Origin: Undaria pinnatifida
Taxonomy: Eukaryota; Sar; Phaeophyceae; Laminariales; Alariaceae
Direction: 5' to 3'
Assembly: GCA_012845835.1 (NCBI GenBank)
Contig: JABAKD010000007.1
Location: forward strand, 9,273,223-9,337,222
Length of the DNA: 64,000 nt
Shown: one piece after another, positions 1 through 9,410 of the stretch
Position numbering within the stretch: the first letter of the stretch is position 1
Layout: each line of letters begins with the position of its first letter
Program-made: the position numbers and the translations under genes
Notes under the pieces: generated by a model
Databases searched by the model: none
What the model saw: only the letters and a program-made list of their open reading frames with translations
What the model was told of the DNA's origin: nothing

Positions 1-470
1 TCGATATCTACACCAACAACAACACCACCCCTATCGATATCAACACCAACAGCAACACCCCAATTATCGACATCAACACCAATATCAACACAACCCACAA
101 TCGTTATCAACATCAACAGCAACACCCCAATCATCGACAGCAACACCAATATCAACACAACCACAATCGAGATCAACATCAACAACACCACCCCTATCGA
201 TATCAACACCAACATCAACACCCCAATTATCGATATCAACAACAATATCAACACAACCACAATCGTTATCAACGTCAACATCTTATCGATACCAACACGA
301 ACAACACCACAACTGCCGACACCAACGCCAACACCACCACCACTACCGATATCAACACCAACAACAACACCACCACTATCGATGCCAACACCATCACCAA
401 CACAACCACTATCGATATCAACACCGAAAACGCCGAAACCACAAGTAACACCACCCCCTCACCGACCCCC
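1..470. repeat. Degenerate minisatellite (ATCGATATCAACACCAAC type)
   Basis: The first 450 bases are imperfect copies of an about 30-36 bp unit built on atcgatatcaacaccaac followed by aacaacaccacc or agcaacacccc. Some pairs of units form a higher-order repeat. The sequence is C/A-rich on the plus strand. It lies immediately downstream (minus-strand sense) of the last PPR exon seen here, so it is probably intronic. Open frames through it are low-complexity and not believable genes. Confidence 0.85.
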
Positions 471-612
471 CCCCCCCATCCGGCATCTCCATCACCCCCC
501 CCCCCCCCCCTCCCCCGCCCAAGCCTCCACCACCATCCCAAAACAACACCAAAAACACCTTCCCCCTCCCCACAGCACCGCCCTCCCCCACCACCACGTA
601 CAAAATTATCAC

Positions 613-758
613 CTGCCAGCCTTAATGAAGGCAAACATGCAATGGTTGTGAGCCACAGTAATAAGTTCGTCCCTCCGATCTCCCGCAGAACCCTGGGAAA
701 ATGTGTGCCGGCCGGCCAGCCCGTCGAGCCCCACAGCCGCCTCCATTATGTCCAGCAC
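613..758 (-). CDS. PPR-type gene, internal exon (3'-most one in window)
   Basis: Minus-strand exon bounded by an acceptor ending cgcacag (759-765) and a donor gtgataatt (from 612 downward). It has 48 codons plus 2 nt, starts in phase 0 and has no stop. It begins VLDIMEAAVGLDG, which completes the PPR helix B begun in the exon at 1363-1521. It ends ITVAHNHCMFAFIKAGR, a typical start of the next PPR motif (V-x-x-N...A-x-x-K-A-G-R). PPR proteins bind organellar RNA one base per motif; that is family knowledge. The exon ends in phase 2, so the gene continues to the left, past low-complexity intron and off the window. The continuity of the motif across the splice is the main evidence. Confidence 0.6.
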
Positions 759-761
759 CTG

Positions 762-806
762 TGCGGTAGCGACAGCGGTAGCGATAGCGGTAGCGGCGAT
801 ACGTCA
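762..806. repeat. Hexamer repeat GGTAGC/GATAGC
   Basis: Imperfect hexamers (gcggtagcgacagcggtagcgatagcgg). On the minus strand they form the pyrimidine-rich stretch just upstream of the acceptor of the 613-758 exon and may serve as its polypyrimidine tract. Confidence 0.7.
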
Positions 807-892
807 CACCAGATACGTCAACACCCAAACCCAACCAAATATACTTAAGGTATAGTAAAACCCAACAAAAAGAAAAGTAACACACGAACGTC

Positions 893-1003
893 AACACAAC
901 CCAACCCAACACGGTCCAACCCAACCCAACCCAACCCAACACAACCCAACCCAACCCAACCCAACCCAACCCAACCCGACCCAACCCAACCCAACGCAAC
1001 CCG
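893..1003. repeat. (CCCAA)n / (TTGGG)n pentamer array
   Basis: About 100 bp of nearly uninterrupted CCCAA units, with a few ACA or CGA variants. Lies in the intron between the two leftmost PPR exons. It resembles but is not the plant/algal telomere repeat TTTAGGG, so it is taken as a simple repeat. Confidence 0.9.
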
Positions 1004-1102
1004 GATAGCCACCAACGAAATCCCGCACTAAACTACAGTAGTGCAGAACAAGAAACGAAAAGAAGGGAAATTAAACGAAGGGGGGCAAACAGTTTTTTTA
1101 AC

Positions 1103-1197
1103 CTCCATGCACTCGCCCCTGTATAGCCCCGTTGGATGCGCGGGAGCAGCAACGCAGTCCAAAAAGCTCACCTCCCCCGCATTCGCGCCCACCCAAC
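1103..1197 (-). pseudogene. Decayed duplicate of the end of the PPR exon at 1363-1521
   Basis: On the minus strand this stretch aligns with the last 95 bases of the neighbouring exon: both read ggaggtgagct/gagatgttagct, then ttggactgcg, and end gagtgc(a/t)tggag followed by gt. The donor here is gttaaa instead of gtatgt, the frame is shifted and no acceptor is convincing. It therefore looks like a local duplication inside the intron that is no longer spliced. An alternative exon reading (23 codons, FLDCVAAPAHPTGLYRGECME) cannot be fully excluded. Confidence 0.55.
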
Positions 1198-1362
1198 AAA
1201 ATAATAAAACCACCATAAGGACATATAATACGGGTAACTAAAAATAAAAGCGAAAAACATTAAATTAACACAAAAAAGGAAAAAGGAAAACGAACATGAA
1301 GAGGGCAACAAAAATGAAAATAAGCAAAAAAGGAAGAGCAGCACAACACGAACATAACATAC

Positions 1363-1521
1363 CTCCAAGCACTCGTCCGCACAGCCCAGTCGGCTAAGCG
1401 GCAACAGCACCGCAGTCCAAGAGCTAACATCTCCCGCATCCACCCCAACCGCTTCCATATTATCAATCAACGCTCGGCCATCAGGCTCCCAGCACCCGGC
1501 CACCGCAGCTCCAGCGGCGAT
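1363..1521 (-). CDS. PPR-type gene, internal exon
   Basis: Minus-strand exon of exactly 53 codons, phase 0 at both ends. The acceptor is ctgcaaatag and the donor is gag|gtatgt, a strong site. It encodes one PPR helix B (GRALIDNMEAVGVDAGD) and the next helix A (DVSSWTAVLLPLSRLG, then CADECLE). Joined in frame to the exon at 613-758 it gives an unbroken motif ...ADECLE-VLDIMEAAVG. Joined to the exon at 5971-6159 it gives ...GAAAMK-IAAGAAVAGCW, again a PPR helix A. Both joins preserve phase and motif spacing, which chance open frames would rarely do. Function by family: organellar RNA binding. No targeting peptide can be seen because the 5' end is not fixed. Confidence 0.62.
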
Positions 1522-1540
1522 CTATTTGCAGATTTACAAG

Positions 1541-1900
1541 ACGATCAGAGAGGAGAAGGGAGTGGGGGTGGGGGTCGGGGGAGAGGGAAGAGAGGGTAGA
1601 GGAGGAGGGGGGGGGAGGGTTGGGGCAAGGGGGAGGGGGAGAGAAGGACGAGAGGGAGGCGGAGGGTGGGCGGGGGGGATAGAGAGCGGGAGGGACAGGA
1701 GGGGGAAGGGAAGGGAGGGGAGGGGAGGGGAGGGGAGGGGAGGGGAGGGGAGGGGAGGGGAGGGGAGGGGAGGGGAGGGGAGGGGAGGGGAGGGGAGGGG
1801 AGGGGAGGGGAGGGGAGGGGAGGGGAGGGGAGGGGAGGGGAGGGGAGGAGAGGGGGAGGAGGGGGACGAAAGGGGGCAGGGGGCGGGGGGACGACGAAAG
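1541..1900. repeat. Polypurine tract with (GGGGA)n core
   Basis: A 360 bp run of almost only G and A on the plus strand; 1710-1848 is a nearly perfect GGGGA pentamer array. Long open frames on both strands are repeats of GRGGE or PSPPL and are rejected as genes. The tract has mirror symmetry and dense G-runs, so triplex or G-quadruplex structure is possible. Confidence 0.95.
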
Positions 1901-2034
1901 GAGTTGGCAACGGAGGAGTACAAAGGCTTAGTCGTGTTCGAAACAAATAAAATAACCATGGAACGAAATCACGGAACAGACGAATTAACGGATCGAACGA
2001 ACGAATGAACCAATGAACGACAACAACAGATATC

Positions 2035-2236
2035 CCTACCACCCCAAAACTCACCACCTACACCAACACCTTCAACACCACCACCACCACCATCCACACC
2101 AACACCACCACCCATATCGCCATCATCATCGCCACTATCCCCCCCCCCAACCACCGCCACCACCCACACCACCAAAACAACCACCACCACCACCACCATC
2201 AACAACAACAACACAACCACCACCACCACCGAACAA
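2035..2236. repeat. CCA/CAC/CAA low-complexity tract
   Basis: C/A-rich trinucleotide-like sequence (cacc, caac, ccac). It translates to poly-His/Pro or, on the other strand, poly-Val/Gly; no gene is inferred. Confidence 0.9.
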
Positions 2237-2589
2237 CCGCAAAAGCGTAAGGTATACGAGGCACCATCATGTAAGGATCCGACTTCACCTTTCCCATGCG
2301 GAGAGCCGAAAAGCGTATCCCCTCCCATCCCGCTTTTTCTGCAGCCTCCAATATCTGAGTAGCGAGCGCATACGAATAGGGTGTTCTTAGCCGCCTCGGG
2401 GTTTCAGAGAGGGAAATTGATAAAAATATATACTGACCACTACAGCATCGACCCCACGAACCAAAGGATGCTGGACGGCTTAAGGGGTAGCTATTTTTCC
2501 TTCCGAGCTACACTACAATAGGAGTGTGCATCACGTGCGCTCAGCATGATGCTACTCATCTCGTTTCGTGCTGTCGCGCTCGAGAGTTG

Positions 2590-2945
2590 ATGAGGCGTCC
2601 CGGTGGTCCAACAGCAAGCCGCGTAAACTATTGAGGTCAAGGTCGTAGGTTCGAATCTCGCAAGGGACTCTTTTCTTAAAAAAATCGACAGGCCGAAAGC
2701 GCGGAAGCGTGAGTTGGAGAAAAGTTCAATGAAAGAAACGACGAGCATAAAAAAAAAACGGAAGAGCGTGAAAATGCTGAGCTCCTATGCACGACAAAAA
2801 TGAAAGCCAGTACCGGGGGGGGGAGACGGGAAGACACCTGTGACCACGGCTTTGTCGAGAGGGTCGCCGGGGGTGAAACCTCGTACGAGTTGGTTGAGCT
2901 GGAGAGTAAAAAGCGACGATAAAATACAAGGGGGTGAAAAAAGGA
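2590..2945 (+). mobile_element. tRNA-derived SINE, family S, copy 1
   Basis: Head at 2597-2669 is a 73-nt tRNA-like sequence starting gtcccggtggtccaac. It has a perfect B-box-like ggttcgaatct and ends aagggact, the partial complement of its start. The body (2740-2890) has the family-wide string gcacgacaaaaatgaaagccagtacc and the later cacctgtgaccacggctttgtc. It is shared with copies near 3.8, 4.9, 11.9, 36.1, 43.7 and 44.2 kb. SINEs are transcribed by RNA polymerase III from A and B boxes and moved by LINE enzymes (family knowledge). Confidence 0.6.
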
Positions 2946-3090
2946 AGCACCCTCTCGATTGCTTTTCATCGCGTTTTGGAGCTTCAAAAAGGGTTAAACA
3001 GATAAATCACACTTGAGCTCAACCTCTCACATCGCTCACATCGCTCATATTGCTCAGAAACGTTTTGTCCCAAGAGTGCAACTCCTACCG

Positions 3091-3350
3091 GACGCGAGCT
3101 GCCACAGAGGTAGCAATCTTCGCCCGAAATCGTTTCTGAACGACGGGGCTCCTTAACCCGAAATTGTCGGAAATAGACAATTTTTTTTTACGATTCTCGT
3201 TGAGCTACCTACCTAGGCCATGGGATCTCAGTTCATTCGGCAGCAGTTTCATTTTCGATCAAAAATCAGTTTTTGGGACGGAAATGTCTTAAGCCCCCAA
3301 GTTGAGGAGTCTCGGAACAAAAGCGGCGCACCTCCATCGTAGAAGGCGTC
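3091..3350 (-). mobile_element. MITE family A, copy 1
   Basis: A 260 bp element in the reverse sense, with degenerate ends (gacgcgagctgccacagagg ... cctccatcgtagaaggcgtc). Diagnostic internal strings: tttctgaacgacggggctcc, ttgtcggaaat, cctaggccatgggat and tttttgggacggaaatgtc. The family consensus ends are GACGCGTGCTACGATAGAGG and its complement. No coding capacity. Confidence 0.75.
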
Positions 3351-3819
3351 ACCGTGGGATGTTTCACGGAACATATGCCAGGTACATGCAATGAAGGCCA
3401 TAGGATGTACTCGGATTTTCTTTCCCAAACCGGACGCTTTCCTAGCCTTCTTCGGCGACCATGGGCTAAGTATCAGGGAAGCGAGTTGATGCGAGACTAT
3501 CATCATATCCGTACCGACCTCCACTGTTAGTAAACAAGAATTACAAACAATGGAGGGGGGGGGGGGGGGCAGAAACAACCCTGGCTTGTCTTTTTCTCTT
3601 CGCTCGATAAGCTTTTCGCGAAATACAACACAACAAACTAGGGGAAAGGAACCTCTCGTGATTCTTTTTTTATTTTCATTGGAGATATTTGTTCCCTGGT
3701 CTACACAACTATGTAGTGGAGCCTTACACGAACAAAGCAGTGTTGAACTTTTTTTTACAGTGATCGCTTTTGCTGTCCAGATCAACTCCAAAGAGGTGTT
3801 ACCCTCAGCTATCTTCTTC
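3351..3819. other. Intronic sequence, nothing recognised
   Basis: Unique-looking sequence between MITE A copy 1 and a SINE fragment, with a G13 run at 3555. Open frames on both strands have no recognisable motif and one overlaps the MITE, so they are not called. Confidence 0.5.
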
Positions 3820-3960
3820 TGGCTCGACAAGCCGTGGTAAAAGGTGTCTTCCCTTAACCCCCCCGGTACTTGCCTTCATTTTTATCGCGCATAGGGTTCA
3901 ACATCTCCCCACGTACCACCCTTTTATGCTCGTCGATTGTCATCGATTTTAGCCAACTCA
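3820..3960 (-). mobile_element. SINE family S, 3'-body fragment
   Basis: Matches the SINE body in reverse sense: ctcgacaagccgtggtaaa, ggtgtcttccc, ttgccttcatttttatcgcg, catagggttca and tgctcgtcgatt. The tRNA-like head is absent. Confidence 0.6.
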
Positions 3961-4549
3961 CGGTTCACCATTTCCCCAATTATCGGCTTTTATGACGTCG
4001 ATTTTCATCGAACATTGGAGAGCTCGACTGAGGCTTCCATTCCTCGTGTTGCATTTTCGTCCCGTTAACAACGACTCTCCGTAACAACAGCACAACCACA
4101 GTACATTGGCGCCTGCCGTTAAGTTATCTATGGTAGAGACGAACCATTTGTTTTTTCTGACGAGCCTGCTACTCGCTTGGGAAGCTCTGCATCTTGACAC
4201 AAAAAAAACGATTTTGACAAAGAGGAAATGTGTAACCTGATGACCTCCTAGTAATGAAGAAATATTCACACTGTAAGGCAAAGAACAACATCCTGACCAT
4301 GTTGTGTGAAGGCGCCCCCCATTCACTCAGATTTGTTTCCCCCCCGTCAAAACGTGCTTACTTTACCATACCAAACGTTGGCTAAAACTAACAAGAAATC
4401 GAGCACAGTTTTAAAAGGCCCCTCCCATCCCGCTTGCCCCGCAGCTTCCGAACCGGGAGTGGCGATCACGTAAGGAGCGTAGTGCGTCGGAAGAAAAAAA
4501 AAAAATAGCACTACTATATAGCAGGTGTGTAGCTGTCGCACAGCCGGTC
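3961..4549. other. Intronic sequence, nothing recognised
   Basis: No repeat family or motif identified. A 122-codon minus-strand open frame (3958-4326) has no recognisable domain and no supporting splice context. Confidence 0.4.
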
Positions 4550-5185
4550 GCCCCGGTGGTCCGTCTAGTGGTTATCCTCGAACACTGTCAAGGTTGGAGT
4601 CAGGGGGTCAAATATCGGTGTGTGGGGATTTATCTCTAGAGGCACCAACTGCCGAGAGCGCTTATTTGGACGCGTGCTACGAAAGAGGAGCACACTTTTG
4701 TTTGTTTCTGGTGTTTCCTGAATTTTGCAAGCTCGAAATCTCTCCCAAAAACTGAGTCGCCCGGAGAAAAACAAATCCACTACCGGATGGAAGAATTCCG
4801 AGGCCTTTCAGGTGCACGACGAGACACAATCACCAAAAAAAAAATGACACTATTTCCGACGATTTTGGGCTTCAGGAGCCCCGTCATCCAGAAAACAATT
4901 TTCGCCAAAAAACGGTATACCTCTGTCGTGGCACGCGTCATAGCTTGGGTAAGCACAGTTCGACGCGAGTCGACGAGGGACGACAAGTGCTGACTTCTTC
5001 TCGCGAAAACACTGAAGGCGAGTGCCGTAGTGGGAAGGGCGAAGAATTTTTGAAACTTTCTTAGCGACCCCGGATCTGAGCTACGTCCAGGGAGGGACAA
5101 GGGGAAAGAAAAAAGCGCGAAGAAAATAGCTGGGATGAGAGTAAATCCACCGGTTGGGGATGCCATTGTTGGATTAACTAACAAT
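4550..5185 (+). mobile_element. SINE family S, copy 2, split by a nested MITE A
   Basis: The tRNA-like head (gccccggtggtccgtctagtgg ... ggtcaaatatc) occupies 4553-4625. The SINE body resumes at 4940 (gggtaagcacagttcgacgcgag, then gtgctgacttcttctcgcga) and matches the copy at 44.1-44.3 kb. The 271 bp between them is a complete MITE A. The MITE therefore landed in an existing SINE. Confidence 0.6.
4669..4939 (+). mobile_element. MITE family A, copy 2 (complete)
   Basis: Ends are gacgcgtgctacgaaagagg and cctctgtcgtggcacgcgtc, an inverted repeat of about 20 bp with 2-3 mismatches. It contains the family strings acctctcccaaaaac-like, tacacgacgaga, gacgattttgggct and agccccgtcatccag. Inserted between head and body of a SINE. 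Confidence 0.8.
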
Positions 5186-5194
5186 GTACATGAC

Positions 5195-5410
5195 CAGTTG
5201 AGCTCAAGTGTGGAACTATCGGTTAGTACGGTAATTGAACTACGAGCATCTTTGTTTTAGCGTTAGCGCATATAGAAACGTTGGTCGGGTTGCGCGAACG
5301 AACGCCTTCCAAGTCATGCTTCGGGTGAGATGTCGAGCTCCTCGTGCTAGGTAGGGGCTCAGAAAGTTGTTAGAATCTGCTGCACTCCCAGAGTGGGAAG
5401 ACACATGAGC
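5195..5410 (-). mobile_element. Repeat family B, copy
   Basis: Contains the family B strings ttggtcgggttgcgcgaacgaacgcc, gggtgagatgtcgagctcctcg, aggggctcagaaa and gaatctgctgcactccc. Family B is a non-coding dispersed element with a GAGCTCCT...AGGAGCTC hairpin. Confidence 0.55.
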
Positions 5411-5635
5411 GATAAATAAATACGTAAATGAACTACAGGAGCTCACGCAGTAGGACGTTTGAAACGGTCAACTGATGCGCGTTGGCAGATAGATGGTCGG
5501 CGGAAGCCTCGGGAAGCTCGAAAGTGTGTCCACATTTCTTGGCGCCGTCAAAATTAGAAACTCGCAGCCGCTCGTAACATCAGGCAACCCAAAGGCACAT
5601 GGTACAATAGAAGTATCATTGCACTTAATCGGCAG

Positions 5636-5810
5636 ACAGGGGGTTCTTAGCCCGAAATCGTCGGAATGTATCGTTTTCTAAATTAAGTTCTCGTTGTATA
5701 CCTTATGGACCATGGGAATCCTCATCGGGTGGCCCTTTTCTTCCTTTATCAAAATCAGTATTTCGGGAGAGATACAGAGCGCTTCAAGCGAGGTGCCTCA
5801 GCGTGTGCAA
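5636..5810 (-). mobile_element. MITE family A, truncated copy
   Basis: Carries the interior of family A (gttcttagcccgaaatcgtcgg, ttctcgttgtataccttatggaccatgggaa, atcagtatttcgggag) but lacks both long termini. Confidence 0.55.
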
Positions 5811-5970
5811 AGCTAACTAGAGGGTTAGGTTGGGTTGGGGTCAAGCCTGATCGTGATTAGAGTGTGAATAAATCAGAAAAAAGTGAAACACCAGACAATC
5901 GTTTAATATCGATATCTCGATTCTTGAACATATCCATTACTGCCAACAGCATACAGCGCCTTTCGTTCAC

Positions 5971-6159
5971 CTTCATGGCCGCCGCCCCCGTAGCCCTTAC
6001 TCCCCTGGCATCATCCAGCGCATCAAGCAGCGGTCTTAAACGAGCCGCCATCACTCCTCCACTCCTCACCATCCCCTGCCCACCCCCCCTCCCCCCTCCG
6101 TTCGCCACCCTGCCCCCCCCATCCCCACCCGCCGCCGCCTCGAAAGGGGAACGCAACGC
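5971..6159 (-). CDS. PPR-type gene, internal exon
   Basis: Minus-strand exon of exactly 63 codons, phase 0 at both ends, between an acceptor ending caccttcag and a donor aag|gtgaac. It encodes a Gly-rich linker, then RLRPLLDALDDARGVRAT (a PPR helix B) and GAAAMK. The last residues begin a helix A completed by the exon at 1363-1521. The intron to that exon would be about 4.4 kb and holds the SINE and MITE copies listed. The larger 328-codon open frame reading through this region (5857-6843) includes intron sequence and is not taken as the protein. Confidence 0.5.
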
Positions 6160-6276
6160 CTGAAGGTGTGCTGGCTCAGAAGACAGATCACCGCGTCTCC
6201 GTGGCATCCCCCTTCCCCCGCTCCCTCCGACCCCCACCCCGACCCCCACCCAAGTTGGGGGGGAGGAGTCTCTAAC
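6160..6276 (-). other. Candidate 117-nt intron
   Basis: On the minus strand it starts gttagagact after cag and ends gcacaccttcag. It is strongly G/T-rich (C/A on plus) with runs of G. Its length is a multiple of three and has no stop, so retention would keep the frame; the low-complexity translation (VGVGVGGSGG) argues for an intron. Confidence 0.4.
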
Positions 6277-6570
6277 CTGGGCAGGGGGCCCACAATCGGT
6301 ACGCCTAGCGGATAGTCTAAACCCCGTTGACCGTGAGTTTAACTCCGTAAGACTGGTGGGGAAGCGGTTACTTATTCCGCACACGCTGTTGACGCCATTT
6401 GTTTCTCCGCCGCTTTTGACGCCGAAACCGCCACGTATTCCGCCGCCGTTATTTGCGAGAAAACCGCCGCTTATTCCACCGCTGCTTTTCGTGCCGCCGA
6501 AACCGTCGCCGCTGCTACCATAACTACCGCACACAATACGGCTCGATGCTGCTCGTTCCGACAGCGTCGC
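6277..6570 (-). CDS. Candidate upstream exon of the PPR-type gene
   Basis: Open minus-strand frame ending TDCGPPAQ at a cag|gttaga donor. It contains Gly-rich decapeptide-like repeats (SSGGISGGFLANN, GGGIRGGFGVKSGG), probably a disordered N-terminal region. The 5' border is uncertain: a possible acceptor (gaacgagcag) lies near 6568. Assignment to the PPR gene rests on strand, frame and proximity only. Confidence 0.35.
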
Positions 6571-7285
6571 GGGGGGAGAACGCCGAACGGAACAGTGCTC
6601 CGGAGACGGATAACGTTCCAAGAAATTTCGTTGCGGTGGGCAGAATGAAGATGAGCAGGGGGGGAGAAAGAGGAGTGGCGACCGAACAAAAGCCTCTGCG
6701 GTGCGGGGTCCGATTCCGAGCCGATGACGATGATGATGGCGATGACGAGCATGATGGGGGCGTTGATGGGGATGTCGGTCCGTCGTCGCCAGGTGGCGGT
6801 TCGAGGAGACCTGCGAGCAGACGGCGGGGGCGCGGGGGCGCATCGGATTTGTCTATGTTTAGTGTTTGAGTCAAGGTCTGGAGAGTCAGTACGGGCAAAG
6901 TTTATTGCTTAAAATTTGGCCCAGCTTCGCCAAAATTGTTTAGCTTAGCCCAATTACAACTGCAAAACAATTATTCACACAAATTCCAACTACTCTGTGC
7001 CCAAAACGTGCGTCCAGTTCCAAAGGGGTTCGCAGTGAACACAAACTCCTCAATGCAGCTTTCCGGCAAGATTTTTACCCCAGTCGGTCTCGGGGATGGG
7101 TTACCAGGGTTGGGGTTTAGAGCCAAGCACATTTCCACAATTTTGTCGAAGCTCGACCATGTCGCAAAAAGGTTCCGGAAGCGGAAAAGTGTGTGTACCA
7201 CTTTGTCGAAATATAACATAGAAACATGCCACGTGTGTGGCGCTCGCTATGACAGCTATCATGCTATAATACGGTATGTCTCGTG
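6571..7285. other. Intergenic or intronic sequence
   Basis: No certain gene. A 116-codon plus-strand frame (6936-7286) and an 82-codon minus-strand frame (6971-7219) overlap each other and neither has a recognisable domain. Confidence 0.35.
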
Positions 7286-7492
7286 ATCATGCTACTGCTG
7301 TCGCTATTGCTGCTGTTGCCACTGCTGATGCTGTTGGCTGCTATTGCTGCTACCGCTACTGCTGCTCTTGCTAGCTGTTGATGTTTGCTGCTGTTGCTGC
7401 TGCTGCTGCTGCTGCCGCCGCCCCAGCCGCTGCTTCGGTTTTATGTTTCTGCGTCTGTTTCTGCTTCTGCTTCCGCTACTACTGCCGCTGCT

Positions 7493-7523
<31 letters not shown>

Positions 7524-7535
7524 CTCTTGAAACCT
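7286..7535. repeat. CTG/CTA trinucleotide tract
   Basis: Degenerate CTG, CTA and CTT trinucleotides with a pure (CTG) run near 7388-7412 and another at 7492-7517. Poly-Leu, poly-Gln and poly-Ala frames on both strands are low-complexity. Confidence 0.9.
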
Positions 7536-7729
7536 CTCGGCATGTGCTTCCCGTGATCATGCTCGACCAACGCAAGTGAGGACACCGTCCACCACCTACG
7601 TCCAAGTATCACGCGTCACCTGCTGCAAGCCCAAGTTAGACACAAACGCAAACATACTCGTACACACGAATCGCCAAGAACTCTACCCATACCCACAAGA
7701 TGCAACGCAGACGCAACGCCATCGCTCAC

Positions 7730-8261
7730 CTTTTTCTCGACGTCGCCCCTCTCGCCGCCTCCCCCGGGCGCGCACACAACTGGCCTTGCGCAAGTAGAAG
7801 CGGCCGCAGCAGCGGTACCAGCAGCACGAGCAGCAGCACGAGCAGCAGCACGAGCAGCAGCACTAGTAGCACTGGCAGCACAAGCACCAGGAGCACTAGC
7901 ACCCACACCAGCAGCACTAGCACCAGCAACGCCAGCAGCAGTACCAGCATCAGCAGCACCAGTGGCAACAATAGCAGCGGTAGCAGTAGCAGGAGATGCG
8001 CAGCTAACAGCACGAGCGCAATCGGTGCCACCGCCGTCACTGTTGGCGCCGACATATGACGCCAAGCCACCCACGCTCACAGGCGACGATCTGACGCACC
8101 CACCCACGCCCGGGGCAGTAGCTGCAGCAGCCAACGCCGAGGGGGGGAGGGTAGAAGCGACTACCACCACCGCGGCTGCTGCTGCTGCTCTAGCAACAGC
8201 TGAGACGGGCATGGTTGCTGTTGTTGTTCCTTCTGCTCCTGCTGCCGTGGCCGTTGGTGTA
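7730..8261 (-). CDS. Candidate Ala-rich exon, possible 5' part of the PPR-type gene
   Basis: Minus-strand open stretch of 532 nt (1 nt plus 177 codons). It runs from an acceptor ggcttgcag to a strong donor aag|gtgagc, where it ends GGGGERGDVEKK in phase 0. It is almost all Ala, Val, Gly, Thr and Ser, with a trinucleotide (AGC)n core at 7800-7990. Same strand as the PPR exons. The opposite strand is also open (7962-8393), so direction is uncertain; it could equally be a spacer repeat. Confidence 0.28.
7800..7990. repeat. (AGC)n-rich tract
   Basis: Imperfect AGC/ACC trinucleotide repeat, for example agcagcacgagcagcagcacg. It overlaps the candidate Ala-rich exon. Confidence 0.85.
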
Positions 8262-9410
8262 CTGCAAGCCACAGCAGACGCAAAGGTTCTGTGGGCCTGT
8301 CGGGTCGTCGACCGACGCCCTCGTTTCATCGCACCGCAGCACCAACAACCCAGCCGAAATCGCTCGCTCCTCGACGTTCTTCCGGTACGATAGAAGCCAG
8401 AGGACTCAAGTCGAGCGTACACTGGCAGTTGATCCTGGGGTCGGTCTTGCGGCTCCAGATGGAGCTAGATCGCTCGTTGTCAGCGGCGGTGGTGAGCTGT
8501 GGGCTGTGCCTTGACGTGTTTGGGCTGAAAAAAACGTAGTTGCACTTTTGAGCGGTTGTGCTTAGAGAGGGGGTAGCCCGACCTCCAGAGGTCGATGATC
8601 CTACGCCCTGCCGTGGATGCGGAGGATAACCCGGCGACTTAGGAGAGCCGCAGGCGTGGTGGTGATCACCCTTGCAGCGAGGTCGCAAAGCAGCAGTGTT
8701 GCTGCTGCTACGATACGGACTTGGTGCTGCGCTGTGGGAACGCGACGTGTAAAAGTTGGAGTTCAGTTGGTTCTGATAGCGTTATGCATGTGCACATGTA
8801 GGGTTTCCATTGGTTTCTGTTGCGTTTTTGAAAAGAAACGGTTACATTTTCATGTTTGTTCGAATTAGTTTTTGGTCGTCTTCGGGTCTCCGGCTCCGCT
8901 CTATCTATCGCTACGGGCAAGCAAGAAGGGCTGGGCGAGGCCAACGCTAGACGCCACTGGGTGCACTCTTAAGCCCCTGTCATTACAAACGATGAAGACG
9001 AGGCAGCGAAGGTTAGTCTGGTGGTTGGTGATGATTTCTGGCAGCCATGCTGTACGTACTCGGGGGCAGTTTTGTGGGCAGTGCCATGACTGCTTGGTAT
9101 CGTACGAGTAGATGGTTGTTTTCGTAGCGTAGTAGGTTGAATTGCCGGACACATGTTCGAGTGGTCGTGTGGTCGTAACATACACGGTCTCACTTGATCG
9201 TAGGGCATTGTTGTTGCATGTTGCAACAGATTGTTTTCTAGCTCGCAGCTTCGCTCACCCTATAACCGGTACCAGGGGTATGTCATGAGCACGAAATACA
9301 GCGCTGGTGTGCGAGTCTTGCCGGCTGGAGACATACAGTAGTTGCGCACACAGTATGCGGTAAGAGCTGAGCTCAAAACGGAATCACCAGTATACTCGTA
9401 TGTACCCCGA
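8262..9410. other. Spacer, nothing recognised
   Basis: Several 80-120 codon frames on both strands overlap one another without any domain. No repeat family recognised. Confidence 0.4.

Noticed and set aside
893-1003. Telomere
   Set aside because: Internal, flanked by unique sequence on both sides; TTGGG does not equal known algal or plant telomere units.
1526-2057. Long open frames of 140-170 codons on both strands
   Set aside because: They are translations of the GGGGA array (GRGGE / PSPPL) and appear on both strands at once.
3249-3830. 193-codon minus-strand frame
   Set aside because: Its last 35 codons lie in MITE A copy 1 and the rest lacks domain or splice evidence.
5857-6843. Single 328-codon minus-strand gene
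   Set aside because: Contains a G-rich segment with splice borders at both ends and a good donor before its last part; the split-gene reading with PPR continuity explains it better.
7962-8393. Plus-strand 143-codon Ala/Val/Thr-rich protein
   Set aside because: Overlaps the minus-strand candidate in a trinucleotide-rich stretch; no splice or domain support.
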